Below are positions 9,317 through 17,740 of a DNA stretch of 64,000 nt, piece after piece (the stretch's first letter is position 1; every line of letters starts with the position of its first letter). Source of the stretch: Chryseolinea sp. H1M3-3 (lineage in GTDB: Bacteria > Bacteroidota > Bacteroidia > Cytophagales > Cyclobacteriaceae); contig NZ_JARKMY010000010.1 in the NCBI RefSeq assembly GCF_029360725.1, forward strand, positions 700,431 through 764,430. Reading direction: 5' to 3'. The position numbers were made by a program, and so were the translations under genes. The notes beneath the pieces are model-generated. The model saw only the letters and a list, made by a program, of their open reading frames with translations, searched no databases and was not told the origin of the DNA.

Positions 9317-10510
9317 CTACCTCTGATTTTTTTCAGCTTTATCAGACGTTGACTTCAAAAATTTATCAATGCGGATAAGCGCTTCCCGTAACATCTGCTC
9401 AGTGCAGCACAGCGAAACACGAATGTATCGTTTACCTGCATCGCCGAAAATAAACCCAGGTGTAATAAACACCTTGGTGCCGTAAAGAATTTCATCGATC
9501 CACTTTTCAACATCGACAATGTGCTCAGGTGCCTTCGCCCAGACGAATAAACCAGATTGTTTGGAAGAAAAACTACAACCCAAACGCGTCAACAGTTCGC
9601 ACGCAATTTTCTTACGTGCTCCATAAACTTTGTTAAGTGCAACAAACCATTCATTTCCGCTCTTCAGCGCTTCAACAGCGGCATGTTGTAAACCCAAAAA
9701 CATGCCTGAGTCCATGTTGCTTTTGACTTTTAAAACAGCGTCAATATATTCTTTCTTACCAGCAACCCAACCGATCCGCCAACCTGCCATGTTGTGCGAC
9801 TTGCTTAGCGAGTTCAATTCCAATGCTACTTCGTCTGCCCCTTCAATTGCTAAAAGGCTCAACGGCTCGTCATTCAGAATCATGCTGTAAGGATTGTCAT
9901 TCACGATCAAAAATTGATTTTCACGAGCGAGGCCAATCAATGCTTTTAGTTCTTCACGGGTAGCAGTTCGTCCTGTTGGCATGTGTGGAAAATTAATCCA
10001 CATCAGTTTTACTTTTGATAAATCACTTTTCCTGAGCGCCTCGATGTCGATGCCCCAGTTTGAATCCTCGCGCAATGCATATGGCCTCAACGTTGCACCA
10101 ACAAGGTTTGCAACCGAGGAATATGTTGGATATCCTGGATTTGGAATCAACACTTCATCTCCTTCATTGACAAATGCCATCGAGATGTGCATGATTCCCT
10201 CCTTTGAACCCATGAGCGGAAGAATCATACTTTCCGGATCGAGGGTGACGTTGTAAATTCGTTGGTACAAGTCGGCGATACCTTTTCGCAATTGAGGAAT
10301 ACCTTTGTAATTCTGATACCCATGGTTTGAAGGATTTTTTGCAGAATTGATCAATGCGTCGATCGTAGACGGATCCGGTGCCTGATCAGGGCTACCAATT
10401 CCTAGATTAATCACACGCCATTCCGGAGAATCGAGACCCCTTACTTCAGCGAGCTTTCTGCTGAAATAGTACTCTTCAACATTTGCGATCCTTTTTGCAG
10501 TTTGTATCAT
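9317..10510 (-). CDS. Class I/II aminotransferase of the Phe/Tyr operon
   Basis: A 397-residue fold-type I PLP-dependent aminotransferase. The PLP lysine lies in LNSLSKSHNMAGWRIGWVAG, and NDNPYS and the C-terminal RVSLC arginine motif are present. Sequence flavour is that of the aspartate/LL-diaminopimelate aminotransferase group. Its place between pheA and tyrA suggests that it transaminates phenylpyruvate and 4-hydroxyphenylpyruvate, or prephenate itself; which of these cannot be decided from sequence. It starts 29 bp after pheA and is followed by tyrA at 21 bp, so it is part of the attenuated operon. Confidence 0.9.
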   Translation of the reverse strand: MIQTAKRIANVEEYYFSRKLAEVRGLDSPEWRVINLGIGSPDQAPDPSTIDALINSAKNPSNHGYQNYKGIPQLRKGIADLYQRIYNVTLDPESMILPLMGSKEGIMHISMAFVNEGDEVLIPNPGYPTYSSVANLVGATLRPYALREDSNWGIDIEALRKSDLSKVKLMWINFPHMPTGRTATREELKALIGLARENQFLIVNDNPYSMILNDEPLSLLAIEGADEVALELNSLSKSHNMAGWRIGWVAGKKEYIDAVLKVKSNMDSGMFLGLQHAAVEALKSGNEWFVALNKVYGARKKIACELLTRLGCSFSSKQSGLFVWAKAPEHIVDVEKWIDEILYGTKVFITPGFIFGDAGKRYIRVSLCCTEQMLREALIRIDKFLKSTSDKAEKNQR

Positions 10511-10539
10511 ATACTGTACTGTATTCGACTATTGTTTTG

Positions 10540-11382
10540 CTATTTGTATTCAATCTTGGCCTTCTTATACTCCCCTAAAACATTCAGATTTTTAACCTGG
10601 CGAAGAACCTGATGCATGGCATCATCGTAATTTTTTCTTTTGCGCCATTCTACATCAATATGGATGGAGTATTCACTCGGCCTTCCAATAATAGGTATGG
10701 ATTGAATTTTAGTTAAGTTGATGCTGTTATCTTTTAGCGTCATTAAGGCGTCAGCCAGGCTTCCAACTTCATTTGCTACTTCAAAAGAAATCGATGCTTT
10801 GTTTGCATCAGCCTTACCGTTACTCCGTTTGGTCAAAATTAAAAATCTTGTAAAGTTCTTTTTATGAGTTTCAATCCGCTTTTCCAGTATCTGAAGTCCA
10901 TATTTTTTCGCCGCATGTTCGTTCGCAATGGCAGCAGTATCCCTTAACTTAAGTTCTGACACACGTTTCGCAGAAAGTGCTGTATCATCGCTTTCCCGGA
11001 TCTCCACATTTTTTAACCCGTGCAAAAATTCAGCACACTGGCGGATGGCCATGGGGTGAGACTCAATCGTTTTGATATCGCTCAAGTTCACACCTGGCAG
11101 GGCTAGTAAATTCATGTGAATAGGCAAATACAGTTCACCTATAATGCTGAAATGATACTCCTGCAAAAGAAAGTAGTTAGGCAAGATGCTTCCGGCAATG
11201 GAGTTTTCAATAGCCATGACTGCATAATCCGCTTTACCACTCTTAAGACTTTCACACAGCTGATGAAAAGTAAGGCATTCAATCGTTTCAATGGGTTCAT
11301 TGAAATAGGTAAGCGCCGCCACTTCGTGAAAGCTGGTCGCTATACCTTGAATTGCAATCCTTAATTTTTTCTTCTTCGCCAT
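10540..11382 (-). CDS. pheA: Prephenate dehydratase
   Basis: A 280-residue monofunctional prephenate dehydratase (prephenate to phenylpyruvate). The catalytic domain covers about residues 5-185, with the substrate-binding AIENSIAGSI motif and the TRF motif in NFTRFLIL. An ACT domain follows (about 200-278); its usual GALV and ESRP allosteric motifs read GSLADAL and QSIPIIGRPSEY, so the phenylalanine site is only partly conserved. It is the first structural gene of the Phe/Tyr operon, and its ATG at 11382 lies 55 bp after the leader terminator. Control by transcription attenuation is strongly suggested by the leader described separately. Confidence 0.93.
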   Translation of the reverse strand: MAKKKKLRIAIQGIATSFHEVAALTYFNEPIETIECLTFHQLCESLKSGKADYAVMAIENSIAGSILPNYFLLQEYHFSIIGELYLPIHMNLLALPGVNLSDIKTIESHPMAIRQCAEFLHGLKNVEIRESDDTALSAKRVSELKLRDTAAIANEHAAKKYGLQILEKRIETHKKNFTRFLILTKRSNGKADANKASISFEVANEVGSLADALMTLKDNSINLTKIQSIPIIGRPSEYSIHIDVEWRKRKNYDDAMHQVLRQVKNLNVLGEYKKAKIEYK

Positions 11383-11436
11383 ACTGTTTTTCCTTTTCAG
11401 GGCCGAGGTCTTTCAAATTAAAAAGTCTATAAAAGC

Positions 11437-11465
11437 AAAAAGTCCCGTTTTACCGGGACCTTTTT
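11437..11465 (-). terminator. Attenuator terminator in front of pheA
   Basis: On the minus strand, AAAAAGGTCCCG (11465-11454) pairs with CGGGACTTTTT (11447-11437) around a GTAAAA loop, then TTTTT: an intrinsic terminator placed upstream of pheA, not after a gene. Its 5' arm can alternatively pair with an identical CGGGACTTT copy at 11513-11505, so terminator and antiterminator exclude each other. Confidence 0.85.
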
Positions 11466-11502
11466 GAGTTTTAGTTATCGTTAATCAACAACACAGCTAC
11501 TC

Positions 11503-11565
11503 TTAAAGTCCCGCCGGGGCACTAAAAAAGTAATAAAAGTAAAAAAATGTGTTGTGAGCTTTCAT
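11503..11565 (-). CDS. Phe/Tyr-rich attenuator leader peptide of the pheA operon
   Basis: A 20-codon ORF (ATG at 11565, TAA at 11505-11503) whose residues 7-14 are FFYFYYFF: five Phe and three Tyr codons in a row. The codon run is at 11547-11524. The stop codon overlaps the antiterminator arm (11513-11505). A ribosome reaching the stop would cover that arm and let the terminator form; a ribosome stalled for lack of Phe- or Tyr-tRNA would leave it free to form the antiterminator. This is the logic of classical pheL/trpL leaders. The ORF was found by eye and no expression evidence is available. Confidence 0.85.
   Translation of the reverse strand: MKAHNTFFYFYYFFSAPAGL
11505..11513 (-). promoter_or_regulatory. 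Antiterminator arm of the pheA leader
   Basis: On the minus strand this reads CGGGACTTT, identical to the 3' arm of the terminator (11447-11439). It can pair with AAAGGTCCCG at 11463-11454 through nine contiguous pairs including one G-U. A second pairing, ACAACACA (11555-11548) with TGTGTTGT (11495-11488), could form a hairpin around the control codons. Confidence 0.75.
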
Positions 11566-11583
11566 TTCTTGTTCTTGATAGCT

Positions 11584-11615
11584 CAAAGATAAAATTTTTT
11601 TTTCGGCAGTTGCAA
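11584..11615 (-). promoter_or_regulatory. Promoter of the pheA operon
   Basis: On the minus strand, TTGC (11615-11612) precedes TATCTTTG (11591-11584) by 24 bases start to start, matching the Bacteroidota promoter pattern TTTG-N19-21-TAnnTTTG. Transcription would begin near 11578, about a dozen bases before the leader peptide ATG. Confidence 0.65.
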
Positions 11616-11715
11616 GCACCAGGTAATCTTTACTGTAAAATTTCTTTTAAACTAATGATTGTTAGTTCAGCCGTTGACCAATACATCTTAACTTTACGTC
11701 TACCTCACAGATAAA

Positions 11716-12171
11716 ATGCCTTATAATATGAAAATCAGCTTTCAACCAATCCTTTTATGCGCTCTTGTCCTGGCTTGGGGATGTGGACAAAAACAACAAG
11801 ATCATGAAGCGCATAGCCACAGCGACGAGAAAGGCGCCAACCAGCAATTATATGATGAGGTAATGAGCGTCCATGATGAGGTTATGCCGAAGATGGACGA
11901 TCTCTATAAACTTAAGGAACATCTGAAAAAACAAGTAGCTGATTCACCCCAGATGACGGAGGAAAAAAAGAAAAAGATTGAATCCGCCATTCTTCAGCTG
12001 GATTCTGCCAGTGAAGGCATGATGGTATGGATGCGAAATTTTAACCCTTTGCCGGATAGTCTTGGTGAAGAAAAAGCGAGGACGTATTTAGAGGAGCAAA
12101 AAGTAAAAGTCTCCAAAGTTAAAGAAGATATGCTGAAGGCGATTGAAGAAGGGGAAGCTTTGAAAGAATAG
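11716..12171 (+). CDS. Small helical lipoprotein, unknown function
   Basis: A 151-residue protein with an N-terminal hydrophobic segment ending in LAWGC at about residues 19-23, a plausible though not ideal lipoprotein signal. ATG at 11728 (second Met) would give a cleaner signal peptide. The mature part starts with a His/Gln-rich linker (HEAHSHSDEK) and continues as charged helix likely to form coiled coil (about 35-151). Similar small lipoproteins are common in Bacteroidota, without a known role. It is read away from the pheA promoter region and stands alone. Confidence 0.7.
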   Translation: MPYNMKISFQPILLCALVLAWGCGQKQQDHEAHSHSDEKGANQQLYDEVMSVHDEVMPKMDDLYKLKEHLKKQVADSPQMTEEKKKKIESAILQLDSASEGMMVWMRNFNPLPDSLGEEKARTYLEEQKVKVSKVKEDMLKAIEEGEALKE

Positions 12172-12299
12172 CAGTCATGATCGCAACCTGCTTTATTTCA
12201 GGATCGGTAGCACATGGTTATCAAAAACAAATAACTAGATGGCTATAGGACAGTTTAGTACATCGAAATAATATTTGACTTGCCGTTTAATTAAAACTT

Positions 12300-15122
12300 A
12301 TGCTTAAACCGAAATGGCGCGGCAAACTGCTTCTTTTTCTTTGGATGGCATTCTTTTGTTTCAATGCAACGCTCACGTTGGCTTCACATATGATTGCTGT
12401 CGAGATCCGGGCCAAGCCGGTTGACTGCCAGGCGCGTAGATATGAAATTACGCTCATCGCGTACGTTAACACAGCTTCGTCGGTTGCTTTTGGCGGCGGT
12501 GAACAGGATACATTATCTTTTGGAGACGGAACATCGTTACTGGTTCCTGAGCAACCTGCTACAATTATTGACCCGATTCTTAATATTGGCAGAGTTCAGT
12601 ATACAGTCATTCATACTTACGCAGCTTCCGGTTATTACATATTGTCGTATAGTGAATATGCCAGAAACGAGGGCATCATTAATATGGATGAATCTGAATT
12701 TACAACATTCTATACTGAAACGGGGATTACCATCTCTTCTCAACACTGTGATTCATCACCGTACTTAACTGTTCCACCTGTCGATCGTGCCTGCAGTGGC
12801 ATTGCATATTATCATAATCCTGGTGCCACAGATCCTGACGATGATAGCATTTCTTTTTCATTTATTCTTCCTAAAAGCAGTACCGATAAGGATGTAAAAA
12901 ATTATCGGTACCCCAACCATACGCAATTTTATACTTCTGTCGGTATCAATTATAACCAGGCTAACGAAAATAATAATGGGCCTCCAACCTTCGTCATCGA
13001 TGCGGCCGACGGCACCGTTACGTGGGACGCGCCAGGATCCCCCGGTGAATATGCTTTTGCTATTAAAATTACTGCCTGGAAATTTAATGAAACCGATAGT
13101 GCATGGGTTGAGTCAGGCTTTAGCATTCGCGACATGCAAGTTCTTGCGGAAGGTTGCTCAAATAATAAACCAGAACTAATTGTACCTGACGATATTTGTG
13201 TGACAGCAGGTACCGCTGTACAGTTCACGATACCGGCGTCTGATCCCGATGGCGATCTTGTTTCGATTGAAGCTTTCTCGGATGTTTTTTCTTTAGCGAA
13301 TAGTCCGGGAAAAATAACACCTTCGGGTTCTCCCCTACAATCTACCATAGCACCTAACGATACCGCTTCAGTCCAATTTACATGGAATACAACATGCTTG
13401 CACATCAAAGGCCAGCCGTATAAAATCGTATTCAAAGTAACGGATAACCCACCCGGCGGGCCAAGGCTGGTCCAGTTTAAAACCGTTTCCATAAAAGTAA
13501 TTGCACCGGTTCCTGAGATCGAAAGTATAAATGTCAACCCTGTTTCGAAAAGCGTAACGCTGGCGTGGAGTAACTATCCTTGTAAAAACATACAAAGCTT
13601 TCAGGTTTGGAGAAGGGTAGCCGAATATGTTTATGATCAGCCGGAATGTAATAATGGAATGCCTTACTTTTTACGATATACATTGTTAGCGACGCTTCCC
13701 GGCAATGTGATTACTTATACCGATTCTGATCTTTCAATCGGCGCGCAGTATTGTTACCGGATCGTCGCCCTTGTTGGTGAAAATAAAATTCCAAGCAGGA
13801 TATCCCTAGATACTTGTCTTATACCAAAACCCGCAGAAGCACCAGTGATTACCAATGTTTCAATTATTGAAACCCACGAAATGAATGGAAGTATTCAAGT
13901 GCGTTGGACGTCACCGTTTGACATTGAAAAAACTCAATATCCTCCACCATACGCTTATAAAGTTTATCGCTCCAACGGGTGGGAGAATAATACCTTTACT
14001 GAACTTACCCAGGATCCCATCAGTGATACCGTCTTTATTGATACCCCTGTCAATTCTCAAACCTTCCCTTACGAATACAGAATTGAGTTGTTTGTTCCTA
14101 CATTAAGTACGACACCGATCGATACTTCATCCATCGCTTCTTCAGTTTTTCTCACTGCCGAATCGCAACGGGGCCAAATCAAACTTACATGGGACGCCCA
14201 AACACCGTGGTCGAATTACGTCCAAACTTTCCCTTTCCATCTCATCTATCGCAGCGATCAAGGACTTAACGGACCGTTTATTTTGATTGATAGCGTTGAT
14301 GTAATTAAATCCGGGTTTGAATACATCGATGAAGGGAAATTTCAAAACCAGCGCCTGGTGGAGGACAAGTTTTACTATTACAAAATTCTAAGCAGGGGCT
14401 CGTATGGTAACCCATCGATCAGTCAACCTTTGGAGAATTATTCGCAAGTCGTTGCTAGCGCTATCCTGGATTCAAAGCCACCGTGCACGCCAACCGTTGT
14501 AATAGACAAAATGGATTGCAGCAACCTGCCATGTGATACGGACACCTACTACAATTACATTTCTTGGAGTTATTCCGATAATAGCTGTTTGGAAGATGGC
14601 CTGACCTACCAGGTCTTTGAGGCAGACGCTGAAGGTGATGAATTCATTTTATTGACCACGGTATCGGACAATTCCTTTCGACATTCCAACCTCACTTCCC
14701 TGGCCAAATGTTACAAGGTAGTAGCCGTTGATGCTGCAGGAAATATGAGCTCTCAAAGTGAGGCTGTCTGTAACGATAATTGTCCTTACTTTGAATTACC
14801 CAATGTCTTTACACCAGGTTCTGAAGACGGCCGCAACGATCAGTTCATTGGCTTCGGGCCAGAGAATGGAGCCTCACGATGTGCAAGGTTTGTAAAACAA
14901 ATCGATTTGAAAATTTATAACCGTTGGGGCACCGAGATATATTCTACAAATAAAATTGTTCCGAAGGGAGGTACTTTCCTTTGGGATGGAACATCAAATA
15001 CAGGTAGACAGTTGGATTCTGGCGTTTACTATTATTCAGCCAACGTCACCTTCGATGTGAGGAATCCTGCGCAGCAAACTAAAATTATCAAAGGTTGGGT
15101 GCACCTCATTCGAAATAAATAA
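12300..15122 (+). CDS. Secreted multidomain protein with gliding-motility-type C-terminal (CHU_C) domain
   Basis: A 940-residue protein with a signal peptide (about 1-28, ending TLTLASH). The middle contains PKD-like (DATDPDDDSISF, ASDPDGDLV) and fibronectin type III-like segments (about 400-800) with several cysteine pairs. The last 95 or so residues (FELPNVFTPGSEDGRNDQF onward, with LKIYNRWGTEIY, FLWDGT, LDSGVYYY) match the gliding motility-associated C-terminal domain, the type B sorting signal of type IX secretion. The protein is therefore expected to be exported across the outer membrane and may be an adhesin; the ligand is unknown. It is followed by a 110 bp gap before gcvT and appears monocistronic. 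Confidence 0.88.
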   Translation: MLKPKWRGKLLLFLWMAFFCFNATLTLASHMIAVEIRAKPVDCQARRYEITLIAYVNTASSVAFGGGEQDTLSFGDGTSLLVPEQPATIIDPILNIGRVQYTVIHTYAASGYYILSYSEYARNEGIINMDESEFTTFYTETGITISSQHCDSSPYLTVPPVDRACSGIAYYHNPGATDPDDDSISFSFILPKSSTDKDVKNYRYPNHTQFYTSVGINYNQANENNNGPPTFVIDAADGTVTWDAPGSPGEYAFAIKITAWKFNETDSAWVESGFSIRDMQVLAEGCSNNKPELIVPDDICVTAGTAVQFTIPASDPDGDLVSIEAFSDVFSLANSPGKITPSGSPLQSTIAPNDTASVQFTWNTTCLHIKGQPYKIVFKVTDNPPGGPRLVQFKTVSIKVIAPVPEIESINVNPVSKSVTLAWSNYPCKNIQSFQVWRRVAEYVYDQPECNNGMPYFLRYTLLATLPGNVITYTDSDLSIGAQYCYRIVALVGENKIPSRISLDTCLIPKPAEAPVITNVSIIETHEMNGSIQVRWTSPFDIEKTQYPPPYAYKVYRSNGWENNTFTELTQDPISDTVFIDTPVNSQTFPYEYRIELFVPTLSTTPIDTSSIASSVFLTAESQRGQIKLTWDAQTPWSNYVQTFPFHLIYRSDQGLNGPFILIDSVDVIKSGFEYIDEGKFQNQRLVEDKFYYYKILSRGSYGNPSISQPLENYSQVVASAILDSKPPCTPTVVIDKMDCSNLPCDTDTYYNYISWSYSDNSCLEDGLTYQVFEADAEGDEFILLTTVSDNSFRHSNLTSLAKCYKVVAVDAAGNMSSQSEAVCNDNCPYFELPNVFTPGSEDGRNDQFIGFGPENGASRCARFVKQIDLKIYNRWGTEIYSTNKIVPKGGTFLWDGTSNTGRQLDSGVYYYSANVTFDVRNPAQQTKIIKGWVHLIRNK

Positions 15123-15205
15123 AAATGTTTGGATATCACGGAATATGAAAACCATTTCCGCCTCGCTCAACGCAGATTATTTCCCTCATTTTTTCGGAAA
15201 TAGTT

Positions 15206-15213
15206 TACCTTTG
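15206..15213 (+). promoter_or_regulatory. Probable -7 promoter element of gcvT
   Basis: TACCTTTG, a full match to the Bacteroidota -7 consensus TAnnTTTG, 19 bp before the gcvT start. No clear TTTG -33 box is seen. The same ten bases, TACCTTTGTG, stand before gcvP. Confidence 0.5.
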
Positions 15214-15232
15214 TGCTCTTCAAAAGAACGCC

Positions 15233-16315
15233 ATGGATTTAAAGCTTGTCCCCCTTAACGATTTACATACAAAACTCGGTGCTAAAATGGTACCCTTCGC
15301 AGGTTATAACATGCCTGTGCGTTATTCTTCAGATATTGAAGAGCACATGACCGTGCGTAAAGGTGTTGGTGTTTTTGATGTATCTCACATGGGAGAATTC
15401 CTCGTTCAGGGGCCGCAAGCATTGGATCTTATTCAACGCGTTACTTCCAACGATGCATCCAAGCTTATCGATGGGCAGGCGCAATATTCATGTCTACCCA
15501 ACGAGACCGGCGGCATTGTCGATGATCTTATTGTATATAAAGTCAAAGACAATGATTACATGCTTGTAGTTAATGCTTCCAATATTGAAAAGGACTGGAA
15601 CTGGATTACAAAATTCAACACAAAGGGAGCGACGATGAAAAACATTTCGGACGACATTTGCCTCTTTGCTGTTCAGGGTCCGAAGGCAGCGGCTACTTTG
15701 CAAAAATTAACCAAGATTGACCTGAATACTATTAAATATTATCATTTCAGCAAAGGAGAATTTGCCGGCGTTCAAGATGTTATTATTTCGAACACCGGTT
15801 ATACGGGTGCAGGTGGATTTGAAATTTACATCGATAAGAAACATGCCGAGAAAACCTGGAATGCAATTTTCGAAGCCGGAAAAGAATTTGATATTAAACC
15901 TATTGGATTAGGTGCGCGCGATACATTACGACTTGAGATGGGCTTTTGTTTGTATGGCAATGACATTGATGATACTACCTCTCCACTGGAAGGAGGTTTG
16001 GGATGGATTACAAAATTTTCAAAACAGTTTACGAATTCTGATGCCCTTAAAAAGCAAAAAGAAACAGGCGTAAAACGTAAACTGGTAGGATTTAAGATGA
16101 TTGATAAAGGTATTCCGCGCCATGACTACATTATCAAAACGGCCGATGGTTCATCCATAGGAAAAGTAACGTCGGGTACAATGTCGCCCGTCTTAGGAGT
16201 CGGCGTGGGGCTCGGATACGTAACAACAGAACATGCCAACCCTGACCATGAAATTTTTATCGACGTTCGCGGGCGGCTTCTGAAAGCTTCCATTCATAAA
16301 TTACCTTTTATCTAA
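15233..16315 (+). CDS. gcvT: Glycine cleavage system T protein (aminomethyltransferase)
   Basis: A 360-residue tetrahydrofolate-dependent aminomethyltransferase of the glycine cleavage complex, which moves the methylene group from lipoylated H protein to THF and frees ammonia. Family motifs are clear: [10 protein letters not shown] (about 43-52), [26 protein letters not shown], and the C-terminal barrel with [10 protein letters not shown]. Length is normal. The P protein gene is about 40 kb away in this window. gcvT is followed after one base by a TPR gene and then comB, forming a tightly packed operon. Confidence 0.95.
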   Translation: MDLKLVPLNDLHTKLGAKMVPFAGYNMPVRYSSDIEEHMTVRKGVGVFDVSHMGEFLVQGPQALDLIQRVTSNDASKLIDGQAQYSCLPNETGGIVDDLIVYKVKDNDYMLVVNASNIEKDWNWITKFNTKGATMKNISDDICLFAVQGPKAAATLQKLTKIDLNTIKYYHFSKGEFAGVQDVIISNTGYTGAGGFEIYIDKKHAEKTWNAIFEAGKEFDIKPIGLGARDTLRLEMGFCLYGNDIDDTTSPLEGGLGWITKFSKQFTNSDALKKQKETGVKRKLVGFKMIDKGIPRHDYIIKTADGSSIGKVTSGTMSPVLGVGVGLGYVTTEHANPDHEIFIDVRGRLLKASIHKLPFI

Positions 16316-16316
16316 C

Positions 16317-16952
16317 ATGACGTACAGGCTTGCAGTTGCGTTTCTTTTGATCAGCGCTGGACTGTCTGCGCAAACCAAAGAAGAAGTTGCGTTAAATAAT
16401 CTGGCAATATCGTTGATGGATGAAGGCAATTATAAAGAAGCGCTTATACACCTCGATAAACTCACTGCAGCCAGCGGCAATAATTTCGTCTACCGATATA
16501 ATCGTGCCGTCACGCTTTTCAATTTAAAGCAATACCAGGAAGCGATTAAAGAATATAAGTTTTTGCACGAGCTGATTCCTGACCAAAGCGAATATGTATT
16601 TCAAATTGGCAATGCCTACGAACAAATCGACAGTGTAGAACAGGCGACTGATTTTTACACACAAGCAATTAACATGGATGCCGATCACTTTATTTATTTT
16701 TTCAAACGAGGCACTATCTTATTGAAACAAAACAAACTGCAAGAAGCTGTAGCGGATTTCACATCATCCATCGCCCTTAATCCAAAACATCATAATTCGT
16801 TGCACAATCGCGGCATTACATTTTATAAGCTGGGTCAAGAAAGTAAGGCCTGCGCGGATTGGTGCCAATCTTTTCAACTCGGAAATACTTATTCCAAAAG
16901 TCATATCGACCAAAACTGCAGCAAGATTCAAGCTTGTGTTCCTTCCAAATGA
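16317..16952 (+). CDS. Exported TPR-repeat protein
   Basis: A 211-residue protein with a signal peptide (about 1-18, ending LSAQ) followed by four to five tetratricopeptide repeats over about residues 25-190 (e.g. ALIHLDKLTAASGNNFVYRYN, AIKEYKFLHELIP). It has four cysteines near the C-terminus. TPRs suggest a protein-binding scaffold in the periplasm; the partner is unknown. It begins one base after the gcvT stop and its own stop overlaps the comB start in an ATGA, so it is translationally coupled to both. Confidence 0.85.
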   Translation: MTYRLAVAFLLISAGLSAQTKEEVALNNLAISLMDEGNYKEALIHLDKLTAASGNNFVYRYNRAVTLFNLKQYQEAIKEYKFLHELIPDQSEYVFQIGNAYEQIDSVEQATDFYTQAINMDADHFIYFFKRGTILLKQNKLQEAVADFTSSIALNPKHHNSLHNRGITFYKLGQESKACADWCQSFQLGNTYSKSHIDQNCSKIQACVPSK

Positions 16953-17650
16953 AAAAAGTAGATGTTTGCCTTAGTCCGGATTTAATGCATTTGTACAAAA
17001 CAGATGACCGCACTGTGGTTGTTGTTGATATTCTCCGCGCAACTTCGTGTATGACTACCGCCTTCGCTTACGGAATACAAAGTATTACACCTTTTGCTTC
17101 GTTGGAGGATTGTCGGGCTATGAAGAGCAAAGGATATTTTACTTCAGGTGAGCGGGATGGCAAAAAAGTGGAAGGATTTGACTTGGGCAATTCTCCTTTT
17201 GAATACATGGCCGAAAAATTACAGGGCCAAAAAATTGCGTTCACTACCACCAACGGCACGCAAGCGATTGCCAAATCGATGGATGCAAAAGAAATTGTAA
17301 TAGGGTCTTTTCTCAATTTATCAGCTGTTGCAAAACATATTCGACAATGTCAAAATGATGTACTCATTGTGTGTGCTGGATGGAAGGGTAGATTTAACTT
17401 GGAAGATACACTTTTTGCCGGCGCATTGATCGAGAGCCTTCGCAATGAAATTGAACTGGAATGCGACGCGCCGCAGGCATGCGTTCATCTTTACAAACTC
17501 GCCAAATCTAACATGATTGAATTCTTGAAAGAAGCAAGTCATGTGAAACGCTTGGCTAACCTCAATATTTTTGAAGACATTAAATTCTGTTTGACCATCG
17601 ACAAATATGATGTTCTCCCAGTATTGAAAGGTTCGAAGTTTGAAGTTTGA
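16949..17650 (+). CDS. comB: 2-phosphosulfolactate phosphatase family protein (ComB-like)
   Basis: A 233-residue protein starting at ATG 16949, which overlaps the preceding stop. It carries the ComB family motifs VVVDILRATSCMTTAFAYG, GERDGKKVEGFDLGNSP, TTTNGTQAI and CAGWKGRFNLEDTLFAGALI. In methanogens ComB dephosphorylates 2-phosphosulfolactate on the way to coenzyme M; many bacteria without coenzyme M have homologs whose true substrate is uncertain. No other sulfolactate genes are seen nearby, so the phosphatase class is fairly safe but the substrate is not. Start choice rests on the ATGA overlap and on the family's usual MKKV-type N-terminus. Confidence 0.85.
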   Translation: MKKVDVCLSPDLMHLYKTDDRTVVVVDILRATSCMTTAFAYGIQSITPFASLEDCRAMKSKGYFTSGERDGKKVEGFDLGNSPFEYMAEKLQGQKIAFTTTNGTQAIAKSMDAKEIVIGSFLNLSAVAKHIRQCQNDVLIVCAGWKGRFNLEDTLFAGALIESLRNEIELECDAPQACVHLYKLAKSNMIEFLKEASHVKRLANLNIFEDIKFCLTIDKYDVLPVLKGSKFEV

Positions 17651-17740
17651 TATTCAGAAGGGTAATTCCTATCCTCTCATACATTTCATTTCCTGAGCGG
17701 TCACATCACAACATTTAAAATTCGCGGATAACATCCATCA

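Noticed and set aside
12950-13537. A 195-codon minus-strand ORF inside the secreted 940-residue protein gene
   Set aside because: It lies wholly antisense to a clearly coding gene and its translation shows no family or signal; a shadow of the real frame.
15123-15232. Glycine riboswitch before gcvT
   Set aside because: The gap is about 110 bp, with no tandem aptamer-like core visible; only a promoter element was seen.
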